Origin: an uncultured Clostridia bacterium
Lineage (GTDB): Bacteria; Bacillota; Clostridia; Oscillospirales; Ruminococcaceae
Reading direction: 5' to 3'
Length of the DNA: 16,641 nt
Assembly (NCBI GenBank): GCA_947385505.1
Contig: CANDLP010000009.1
Coordinates: forward strand, 1-16,641
Part shown: in pieces, positions 9,012 to 14,194 of the stretch
Layout: every line of letters begins with the position of its first letter
Numbering within the stretch: position 1 is the stretch's first letter
The notes under the pieces: generated by a model
The model's input: the letters and a program-made list of their open reading frames with translations, nothing else
The model's database searches: none
What the model was told of the DNA's origin: nothing
Translations under genes and position numbers: made by a program

Positions 9012-9060
9012 TTTGTAAATCATTCCATATTTCCCTTTTGCCTATAATATGATTTACAAA
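9012..9060 (+). promoter_or_regulatory. XRE gene promoter bracketed by a perfect 12-bp inverted repeat
   Basis: TTTGTAAATCAT (9012-9023) and its exact reverse complement ATGATTTACAAA (9049-9060) enclose a perfect TATAAT (9043-9048). No good -35 box is seen 17 bases upstream, so the promoter may need an activator or be weak. The half-sites lie 37 bp apart. Their position at the regulator's own promoter suggests autoregulation by the XRE protein (inferred). Confidence 0.65.
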
Positions 9061-9087
9061 CAGTATTAGGAATAAGGAGGAAGGAAG

Positions 9088-9618
9088 ATGAACAGAATCG
9101 AGCTTGGAAGGAAAATAAAAGAAGCAAGACTGGCGAAGAAGATGACCCAGTCAGATGTTGCGGGAGATTTTATAACCAGAAATATGCTGAGCCAGATAGA
9201 GAGCGGAGCGGCAAATCCCTCTTTAAAAACCCTGGAATATCTGACCTCTGTTCTGGATATTTCGATACAGACATTGCTGCCCGACGGGAGAACCGCGGAA
9301 AAGAACGAAACGGAAAATTCTCTTTACGAAAGTCTGCTTGATATGAAGGAATTTTTTTCGGAAGAAAATTACGAGGGAGCGTTGGAAGCGGCGCAGCAGC
9401 TTTTTGATACGGCTTTGTATGACGAAGCCTGCGCCGTTGCCGCCCGTTCTTATATGAGTATGGCCGCGCTGAGCGAAAAAGAAAAGGATTTTTCAAAAGC
9501 CGCCGATTATGCGTACAAAGCTTATGAATATGCGGAAAAAGGAATGTATGCTTCCAGAGACATTACTACCGCTTCAACGCTTTTGCTGAACAGGGTTGCG
9601 GAGAAATTAAAGATTTAA
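9088..9618 (+). CDS. XRE-family HTH regulator with helical (TPR-like) C-terminal half
   Basis: The protein has 176 residues and starts at ATG 9088, with an AAGGAGG site seven bases upstream. Residues about 5-62 form a Cro/CI-type helix-turn-helix: LGRKIKEARLAKKMTQSDVAG, then RNMLSQIESGAANPSLKTLEYL. The rest (about 75-176) is all-helical, with two Ala/Tyr-rich pairs (YEGALEAAQQLF..., FSKAADYAYKAYEYAEKG) resembling tetratricopeptide repeats. Regulators of this layout often sense a peptide or partner protein through the helical part, but no ligand can be named here. It is the only plus-strand gene. It is divergent from nfeD and convergent with the MerR gene. A perfect inverted repeat at its promoter suggests it controls itself. 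Confidence 0.92.
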   Translation: MNRIELGRKIKEARLAKKMTQSDVAGDFITRNMLSQIESGAANPSLKTLEYLTSVLDISIQTLLPDGRTAEKNETENSLYESLLDMKEFFSEENYEGALEAAQQLFDTALYDEACAVAARSYMSMAALSEKEKDFSKAADYAYKAYEYAEKGMYASRDITTASTLLLNRVAEKLKI

Positions 9619-9647
9619 GGTTTTAAATTTTTGGGGGAATAATAAAA

Positions 9648-9699
9648 GGGGCTGTAAAAAAGAAAAGCGTCGAAGTCGCAGGATCCGGAGCAAAGCCCC
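9648..9699. repeat. Copy A of a short repeated intergenic element
   Basis: On the plus strand GGGGCTGTAAAAAAGAAAAG opens the element and AGCCCC (9694-9699) closes it, so its ends can pair. The opening sequence matches the minus strand at about 12635-12610 downstream of galT (GGGCTGTAAAAAAAGAAAA, then GCGGCGAAG against GCGTCGAAG). In both cases it lies 25-30 bases after a stop codon, in the same orientation as the gene. Confidence 0.4.
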
Positions 9700-9713
9700 G
9701 AATACACCCACAT

Positions 9714-9750
9714 AATAAAAAAAGGGGGGTTTTTAGGCCCCTTTTTTATT
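9714..9750. terminator. Bidirectional terminator between the XRE and MerR genes
   Basis: A run of A, then GGGGGG, a loop TTTTTAGG, CCCC and a run of T. The structure works in both directions and sits between two convergent genes (stops at 9618 and 9778). Confidence 0.8.
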
Positions 9751-9777
9751 TTTGTTGTTAAAATCTGGTAAATACGG

Positions 9778-10236
9778 TTATTTATTGTTTCCCGCAATTT
9801 CCGCAATTCGCGTGAAAACATAATACTTGGCCTCTAAAACGCCAAAACGGTAGTCTCCGCTTTTCCATTCAATAAAAAGATATTCCTTGCCGCTAATGTT
9901 TTTAATTTCATAAGCGCAGGCAGTACTGTTCCATTTGCGGAGAACATAGCCTTTTGTCCATTCCTGCTTATCTCTGCCGCTTATGCTTTTATTGCCGTAA
10001 TTACTGTTGCATTCACCGCCCGGAAGGAATTCTATCTCCTTGAAAAAAGGCTCAAAGCTGTTGTCAATTTTGTCGGGGGAAAAATCTTCTTTGTGCTTTA
10101 CAAATGCTATCGCTTTCCATTTGCCCAGAACAGCTTCGTTATTTACAAACGGCATATCGATATTGTCTTTTCTTGCGATATCACTTGCCTTACGATGGAT
10201 ATTATCACACTGACGAAGCACCAGAAGCGTTGTTAA
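9778..10236 (-). pseudogene. C-terminal repeat of the MerR regulator, separated by an in-frame stop
   Basis: This is in the same reading frame as the MerR gene before it. After the TGA at 10237-10239 the frame continues LTTLLVLRQCDNIHRKASD and then a complete second domain (GKWKAIAFV..., KEIEFLPGGE, EWTKGYVL, YLFIEWKSGDYRFG, YYVFTR) to TAA at 9778. It is a repeat of the domain preceding the stop (GRWEVIG..., KELYFLPEGEW, WTKGKLLF, YMFIKFKS). The only nearby start is GTG 10221, without a good ribosome binding site. It is therefore best read as the detached end of one gene, probably untranslated. The domain pattern resembles lipocalin-like beta-barrels that bind small hydrophobic ligands; that identification is tentative. 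Confidence 0.8.
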
Positions 10237-10890
10237 TCAGCTTTTCAGATAATAGTATGATTTGAATTTGATAAACATATATGCTGCGTCCGAATGTTTT
10301 TCAACAGTATAGTCGTTAGCAAAGGAAATATCGCCGTTATCAAACAGTAATTTTCCTTTAGTCCAGGAATAGCACCAATACCATTCACCTTCGGGAAGAA
10401 AATATAATTCCTTGATTTTTACGTCAATATCATCATTGAGCTTGTTTCCAATCTCAAATTCCGTTCTGCTGCCGTATTCTCCGATCACTTCCCAACGGCC
10501 GATTATCTTTTCATCGTTTTCAAAAGGAATATGAACATTCTCGTGCATAAGCTTTATCTCTTCTGCCATAAGATTGCCTCCTGATATTATGTCACGGAGT
10601 TCATCAAGACTTTGGAGAATTTCATTCAGCCGCTTTTTCTTACTGTCGAATAAAGAGTTTATTTCATCATCTGAAGCGCCGCCTGAAATAAGCATTTTTA
10701 TTTCGGCAAGGGAAAAATCAGCGGCTTTAAGTTTGCTTATTTGCTCACAAATAACTATTTGTCTCTCCGAATAGTATCTGTATCCTGTAAAGCGATCAAT
10801 ATAAACAGGCTTAAGCAATCCGTAACTGTCATAATAACGCAGAACGGAAATCGGTATGCCGCAGGAGCTGGCGAATTCTCCAATTTTCAT
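10237..10890 (-). CDS. MerR-family transcriptional regulator, truncated by an in-frame TGA
   Basis: The start is ATG 10890 (GGAG nine bases upstream); a TTG further upstream is less likely. Residues 1-70 are the MerR winged helix: MKIGEFASSCGIPISVLRYY, then DSYGLLKP, FTGYRYY and LAEIKMLISGG. About 75-115 is the dimerising coiled coil. About 130-217 is the first of two similar sensor repeats (GRWEV...YFLPEGEW...WTKGKLLF...YMFIKFKS). The protein ends at TGA 10237, while the same frame stays open for another 152 codons with a second sensor repeat. An intact protein would have about 370 residues. Alignment of the two repeats places the TGA near a Gly codon (GGA to TGA is one change). The truncated form still has DNA-binding and dimer regions, so it could bind DNA but may not sense its ligand. 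Its own promoter is of the MerR-responsive type. Confidence 0.88.
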   Translation of the reverse strand: MKIGEFASSCGIPISVLRYYDSYGLLKPVYIDRFTGYRYYSERQIVICEQISKLKAADFSLAEIKMLISGGASDDEINSLFDSKKKRLNEILQSLDELRDIISGGNLMAEEIKLMHENVHIPFENDEKIIGRWEVIGEYGSRTEFEIGNKLNDDIDVKIKELYFLPEGEWYWCYSWTKGKLLFDNGDISFANDYTVEKHSDAAYMFIKFKSYYYLKS

Positions 10891-10933
10891 TGATAATATC
10901 TCCAAATTCAAATTTAAGGTACCTTATGTGCAT

Positions 10934-10964
10934 ATTATAAGCCTAAAGCAAGGCTGAGTGTCAA
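10934..10964 (-). promoter_or_regulatory. MerR-type promoter with 19-bp spacer and dyad operator
   Basis: The minus strand reads TTGACA (10959-10964), exactly 19 bases, then TATAAT (10934-10939). Inside the spacer is the dyad AGCCT-TGCTTT-AGGCT (10940-10955). An overlong 19-bp spacer with a central dyad is the hallmark of promoters that MerR proteins activate by untwisting. It lies 44 bases upstream of the merR start, so the gene most likely regulates itself. Confidence 0.85.
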
Positions 10965-10977
10965 TATCACTTGACAC
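10958..10977. repeat. GTGTCA/TGACAC inverted repeat over the MerR -35
   Basis: Arms of 6 bp (10958-10963 and 10972-10977) with an 8-base centre overlap the -35 box of the merR promoter. It could be a second operator. Confidence 0.45.
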
Positions 10978-11011
10978 AATTTTTTCAAAAAACTCAAGTT
11001 TTTTTGATGAC

Positions 11012-11056
11012 TCTGTGCAATATCCACAGTGCGTAGCGGAGTGGATATTGCACAGA
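11012..11056. repeat. Perfect 16-bp inverted repeat, 13-base loop
   Basis: TCTGTGCAATATCCAC (11012-11027) pairs perfectly with GTGGATATTGCACAGA (11041-11056). There is no T-tract after either arm. A separate A/T-only stem (CAAAAAACT...AGTTTTTTTG, 10986-11006) lies just to the left and could act as a weak terminator. Such long palindromes between genes are typical of REP- or MITE-like dispersed repeats, or of a strong operator. Confidence 0.85.
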
Positions 11057-11076
11057 ACCGATCACGCGCCCGACGG

Positions 11077-11232
11077 TCATGCTACGGATTTTAATGCCGC
11101 ATAATAGCGCCAAGCTTCATTTTTATAACCATTCCTTTCTTGCTGTGAAAGTGCCGGAAGAACCCGTTTTTCAAATTCTTTCAGCCTTTGCCTCCCGTTG
11201 CAATATGACTGCTGTTGTTTGAAAAAGCTTTT
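11077..11232 (-). pseudogene. Short coding remnant, unidentified
   Basis: A minus-strand frame is open for 51 codons and ends at TGA 11077. Its composition looks like protein (FFKQQQSYCNGRQRLKEF, then EKRVLPALSQQERNGYK, NEAWRYYAALKSVA), with charged, helix-forming residues. It has no ATG, GTG or TTG start. A good promoter (TTTACA, 17 bases, TATAAT; 11251-11279) lies directly upstream on the same strand. I do not recognise the family. It may be the tail of a decayed gene, or the region may be a small non-coding transcript. Confidence 0.3.
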
Positions 11233-11250
11233 TTATGTATTATTATTATT

Positions 11251-11279
11251 ATTATATCGTTTCTTTTCACAAATGTAAA
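11251..11279 (-). promoter_or_regulatory. Sigma-A-like promoter after the GH5 gene
   Basis: On the minus strand TTTACA (11274-11279) is followed after 17 bases by TATAAT (11251-11256), and then by an ATT/AAT triplet run (11239-11256). No intact gene lies downstream on this strand before the merR promoter. Confidence 0.5.
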
Positions 11280-11285
11280 TCAATT

Positions 11286-11313
11286 AACTATTGAGACGGT
11301 ATGATCAATAGTT
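11286..11313. terminator. Possible hairpin terminator of the GH5 gene
   Basis: AACTATTGA (11286-11294) pairs perfectly with TCAATAGTT (11305-11313), about 15 bases after the GH5 stop codon. The stem is AT-rich and the T-tail is poor on the minus strand, so it is weak. Confidence 0.4.
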
Positions 11314-11328
11314 TTCCGCTTAATCCCG

Positions 11329-12426
11329 TCATTTCCCCTTTTTACCGATAGGATAAATTTTATCAAAAATATACTCCGCCATATCGTTAGAAGCTTCTTT
11401 AGTAAGATCGTACCTATACCACACCATATCCGTGCCGCTTGTGTCCGACTGCATCCAAACCAAGATCCCGTTCCAGCCGTTATCATAAAGCGAACGGTAC
11501 TTTTCGAGAAGAGTCATTCCGCGTGGAGAATCGTTGCTTGTTTCTCCGATCACACAGGGTTTATCGGTATCCAGACCGAAATCCTTAGGGGACTTGTCGA
11601 ATGGGGTTCCGAATGAGCTGCGCATCCAATCGTAATAGTGTGTGCTGTAAAAATCAAGATACGCCGAGTCAAGCCCTGTCAGCAGCTTTAAATATTCGTC
11701 GGAGACCTTATTACCCTCGTACTTGTCGGAATTGTACTTTATAATTCCTATTCCCGCTGTAACCAAGGTATCGCACTTTTCGTGGATCGTCGCCGCGCAC
11801 TTGCCTATAAGATAAGAAATATTGTCCCAGTCAAACTGTCCGCATTCGTCGTTTTCATGTATCCAATCAGGCTCGTTTACAATGTCTATTGAAAACAAAT
11901 ACTCATTTTCACCGTACCTGTCGCAAAATTCCGCAACGTATTTTTCAGCGTAAATATCGCACGACTCCTTTGATTCAAGCATTGTGCGCCAATTAGGACT
12001 CTTGAAGTGGTCAAAGGACAAAAGAGTCGCCATTACGTAAACGCCGTATTTTTCCGCCAAGCCAAAAAGCTTGTCTAAATCGGTCCAGTGTTCTTCGGCA
12101 ATATTATAAACATCCCCGCTGCTGTTTAATCGGACGATAGACTGACCGTCACAGTTTACCCAGATACGGGTGCAGTTTATGTTGTCCTCGGTCAGCAGGG
12201 CAAAGGTGTTTTCCCATGCCTCTTCGTCCATATTGCCGTTAAATTCGTTCCAGTTGTACCAAGGGGTATTGCAGCCGCTGAGCCAAAGCTCCCGTTCGTT
12301 TACCGTGAATTTACCGCCGTTTATAGTTACCCTCGCGCTCGGCTTCTCTCCGCAGGCTGAAAAAGAGGTTAAGTTCAGAGTCAATGTTAAAAACAAGGCT
12401 AAAGCCTTTTTAATATTTTTTTTCAT
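11329..12426 (-). CDS. GH5-like glycoside hydrolase lipoprotein (mannanase/cellulase type)
   Basis: The protein has 365 residues. Residues 1-25 are a lipoprotein signal peptide with the lipobox SFSAC (Cys25 would be lipidated), so the enzyme is anchored outside the membrane. The rest fits a single (beta/alpha)8 glycosidase of GH5/clan A type: GCNTPWYNWNEF near the start, TRIWVNC, then DIVNEPDW with the acid/base Glu185, and VIGETSND with the nucleophile Glu295, followed by a WMQSD strand end. The substrate cannot be read from the sequence; beta-mannans or beta-glucans are usual. The start is ATG 12426; the upstream AAGG is rather far away, so the ribosome binding site is weak. It is a single-gene unit. 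Its upstream region contains a perfect 19-bp inverted repeat likely to be an operator or RNA hairpin. Confidence 0.88.
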   Translation of the reverse strand: MKKNIKKALALFLTLTLNLTSFSACGEKPSARVTINGGKFTVNERELWLSGCNTPWYNWNEFNGNMDEEAWENTFALLTEDNINCTRIWVNCDGQSIVRLNSSGDVYNIAEEHWTDLDKLFGLAEKYGVYVMATLLSFDHFKSPNWRTMLESKESCDIYAEKYVAEFCDRYGENEYLFSIDIVNEPDWIHENDECGQFDWDNISYLIGKCAATIHEKCDTLVTAGIGIIKYNSDKYEGNKVSDEYLKLLTGLDSAYLDFYSTHYYDWMRSSFGTPFDKSPKDFGLDTDKPCVIGETSNDSPRGMTLLEKYRSLYDNGWNGILVWMQSDTSGTDMVWYRYDLTKEASNDMAEYIFDKIYPIGKKGK

Positions 12427-12434
12427 AAAGTTGT

Positions 12435-12463
12435 TTGCCTTTCAAAAAATTAGAATGTATAAT
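12435..12463 (+). promoter_or_regulatory. Plus-strand promoter for the candidate small RNA
   Basis: TTGCCT (12435-12440), 17 bases, TATAAT (12458-12463). The expected start is near 12470. The -10 overlaps a possible minus-strand -10 (TATTAT, 12459-12464) for the GH5 gene, so the two directions would compete. Confidence 0.45.
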
Positions 12464-12465
12464 AT

Positions 12466-12508
12466 TTCCGCTTTAAAATATAGAGTCAGTCTATATTTTA
12501 AAGCGGAA
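12466..12508. repeat. Perfect 19-bp inverted repeat, 5-base loop
   Basis: TTCCGCTTTAAAATATAGA (12466-12484) and its exact complement (12490-12508) flank GTCAG. It lies 40-80 bases upstream of the GH5 start, right where its promoter should be. It may be a regulator binding site, a hairpin in the GH5 5' leader, or the 5' stem of a plus-strand RNA. Confidence 0.9.
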
Positions 12509-12618
12509 TAAGTACTGTATTTTATGCGAAGGGGCGGCTTTCCGCAGGACGCGGAGTTCGCCGTCCAAAGCGTTGACAAGGATGTCAACGCCCGAAGCGG
12601 CGGCTTCGCCGCTTTTTT
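12470..12618 (+). ncRNA. Candidate structured small RNA, about 150 nt
   Basis: From the predicted start at 12470 the plus strand would fold into a row of strong hairpins. These are: (1) most of the 19-bp inverted repeat; (2) GGGCGGC/GCCGTCC (12532-12538, 12560-12566) enclosing TCCGC/GCGGA; (3) GCGTTGAC/GTCAACGC (12570-12577, 12584-12591). The fourth is the terminator AAGCGGCG-GCTT-CGCCGCTT followed by T6 and more T. No coding potential is visible. The terminator points away from both flanking minus-strand genes, so it has no other obvious customer. It does not match any RNA family I know. Confidence 0.4.
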
Positions 12619-12627
12619 CTTTTTTTA
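12595..12627 (+). terminator. Strong plus-strand intrinsic terminator
   Basis: An 8-bp GC-rich stem (12595-12602 with 12607-12614) has a 4-base loop and is followed by TTTTTTCTTTTTTT. On the minus strand the stem has no T-tail, so it would not be a canonical terminator for galT. Confidence 0.7.
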
Positions 12628-12650
12628 CAGCCCATTTATTCTTTTTTTAG
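12610..12650. repeat. Copy B of the repeated intergenic element
   Basis: Read on the minus strand, after galT, GGGCTGTAAAAAAAGAAAA and the following GCGGCGAAG match copy A (9648-9675, plus strand). The flank just outside (AATAAA before GGGC) is also similar. The element therefore sits downstream of two unrelated genes in the same orientation. Confidence 0.4.
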
Positions 12651-12659
12651 GATTGCTTA

Positions 12660-14165
12660 TTACTTTCCCAATTGCCCGGTAAAGCGGGCAAAGGCCTTCT
12701 GCCCTTCCTCGTCCCTCTTAAACACTCCCGCGTCGCAAAGCACCTGTTCAAACACCTTTCCAACCTCCATGCGGATTATCTCCTCCGCGTTTTCGGCAGA
12801 AAGCTCCGGGTGATTTTTCTTCACTTCCTCCGCCCATTCCGCGTGGGAAGCTGTTTTGGGGCCGGCAGTCAGGTCGCTGCCATCCAATATTGCTTTTTCC
12901 AGCGCTTTAAGCTCTTGCGCAAGCCGCGAAGGCAATACCGCCAGACCCATTACTTCAATAAGCCCTATGTTTTCTTTTTTAATATGATGTAACGACGGAT
13001 TGGGATGATAAACGCCCAGCGGTCTTTCCTCCGTAGTAATGTTATTGCGGAGCACAAGGTCGCACTCGTATATGTCGCCCTTCATTCTTGCAATAGGGGT
13101 AATCGTGTTATGCGGCACGCCGTCGGTTTCCGCCAAAACAAAAACGCTCTCGTCGCTGTAACCTCTCCACGATCTTAAAATAAGGTCACAGACTTTGGCG
13201 AGCTGTCCCCTGCTGCGGCTCCGGGCTCTTATTACCGACATGGGCCATTTTAATGTACCCAAAGTAACTTCGGGAAAATCGGGGAGAGAAAAATATCTTT
13301 CAATCTCCGCCTTTTCCATGGCGAAGCTGTAATTTCCCCCCTGAAAATGCTCGTGGCTGAGAATAGAGCCGCCCACGATAGGAAGGTCGGCATTGGAACC
13401 CACAAAATAATGGGGAACATACTCAATAAAATCAAACAGCTTTTCAAACACCGCCGAGTCTATCTTCATCGGCGTATGTTTTTCGTTGAACACTATACAA
13501 TGCTCATTGTAATATCCGTAGGGGGAATATTGAAGCTGCCATTTTTCGCCGCCCACCGTTACGGGAACAGGGCGGAGATTCTGGCGCGCGGGGTGATTAA
13601 GCGTTCCCGAAAATCCCTCGTTTTCAAGGCACAATTGACACTTTGGGTACGCGGAGGACTGAGTTTTTCCCTGTTTGGCTATGTCGCGGGGATCCTTTTC
13701 CGGCTTAGAGCGGTTTATTGTTATATCCAGCTCGCCGTATTCCGAATGATATTTCCATTTCAGGTCTTTGGCAATTCTGCCTGCTCTTACATAGTTTACG
13801 TTTTTGTTGTACTTATAATATTCCGAAACCGCGTTTTCAGGAGAAACCGAGTTATAGCGGTGCAGAAATTCATTATACACCTCATGAGGCAGAGGTGTAA
13901 CAACACCCATCAGCTTTGTGTCGAAAAGATCCCTTGAATTTGCGGTATCTTCTATAAGACCTTTTTCGCAGGCGTATTTTATAAGACGGCCTAAAATGCC
14001 GTCGATGGACAGTCCGCTTTCCTCCGCGCTTATTTCGGGGGATTCCCAGTCCGTCAGGTGAAATATATCCATATATTGATTTCTTATTACTATTTCGTCT
14101 ATGGGAGCAATTAAGCCGGTTTTGACGGAATAGTTTATTAAAAGCTGAATGTCCTTGCAGATCAT
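12660..14165 (-). CDS. galT: UDP-glucose--hexose-1-phosphate uridylyltransferase (GalT, class II)
   Basis: The protein has 501 residues. The start is ATG 14165 (MICKDIQLL), with AAAGGA nine bases upstream; an upstream in-frame ATG at 14192 would begin before that site. It swaps UMP between UDP-glucose and galactose-1-phosphate in the Leloir pathway, in the cytoplasm. It belongs to the Firmicutes GalT family (about 500 residues), distinct from the 350-residue E. coli type. Recognisable motifs are YPKCQLCLENEGFSG, QYSPYGYYNEHCIVF, GGSILSHEHFQGG (active-site His region), PHNTITPIAR and LGVYHPNPSLHHIKKENIGLIEVMGLAVLP. It follows the flavodiiron gene by 29 bp and is probably co-transcribed. No galK or galE gene is present in the window, so this looks like an orphan position. 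Confidence 0.96.
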   Translation of the reverse strand: MICKDIQLLINYSVKTGLIAPIDEIVIRNQYMDIFHLTDWESPEISAEESGLSIDGILGRLIKYACEKGLIEDTANSRDLFDTKLMGVVTPLPHEVYNEFLHRYNSVSPENAVSEYYKYNKNVNYVRAGRIAKDLKWKYHSEYGELDITINRSKPEKDPRDIAKQGKTQSSAYPKCQLCLENEGFSGTLNHPARQNLRPVPVTVGGEKWQLQYSPYGYYNEHCIVFNEKHTPMKIDSAVFEKLFDFIEYVPHYFVGSNADLPIVGGSILSHEHFQGGNYSFAMEKAEIERYFSLPDFPEVTLGTLKWPMSVIRARSRSRGQLAKVCDLILRSWRGYSDESVFVLAETDGVPHNTITPIARMKGDIYECDLVLRNNITTEERPLGVYHPNPSLHHIKKENIGLIEVMGLAVLPSRLAQELKALEKAILDGSDLTAGPKTASHAEWAEEVKKNHPELSAENAEEIIRMEVGKVFEQVLCDAGVFKRDEEGQKAFARFTGQLGK

Positions 14166-14194
14166 GACATTTTGTCCTTTCTCCGAATGCATTT

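Noticed and set aside
10237..10239. TGA read as selenocysteine, Trp or Gly
   Set aside because: The position aligns with a Gly in the sister repeat, no stem-loop typical of a selenocysteine signal is evident, and TGA ends the GH5 gene.
12595..12627. Terminator of galT
   Set aside because: The T-tract follows the stem on the plus strand only, while galT is read on the minus strand.
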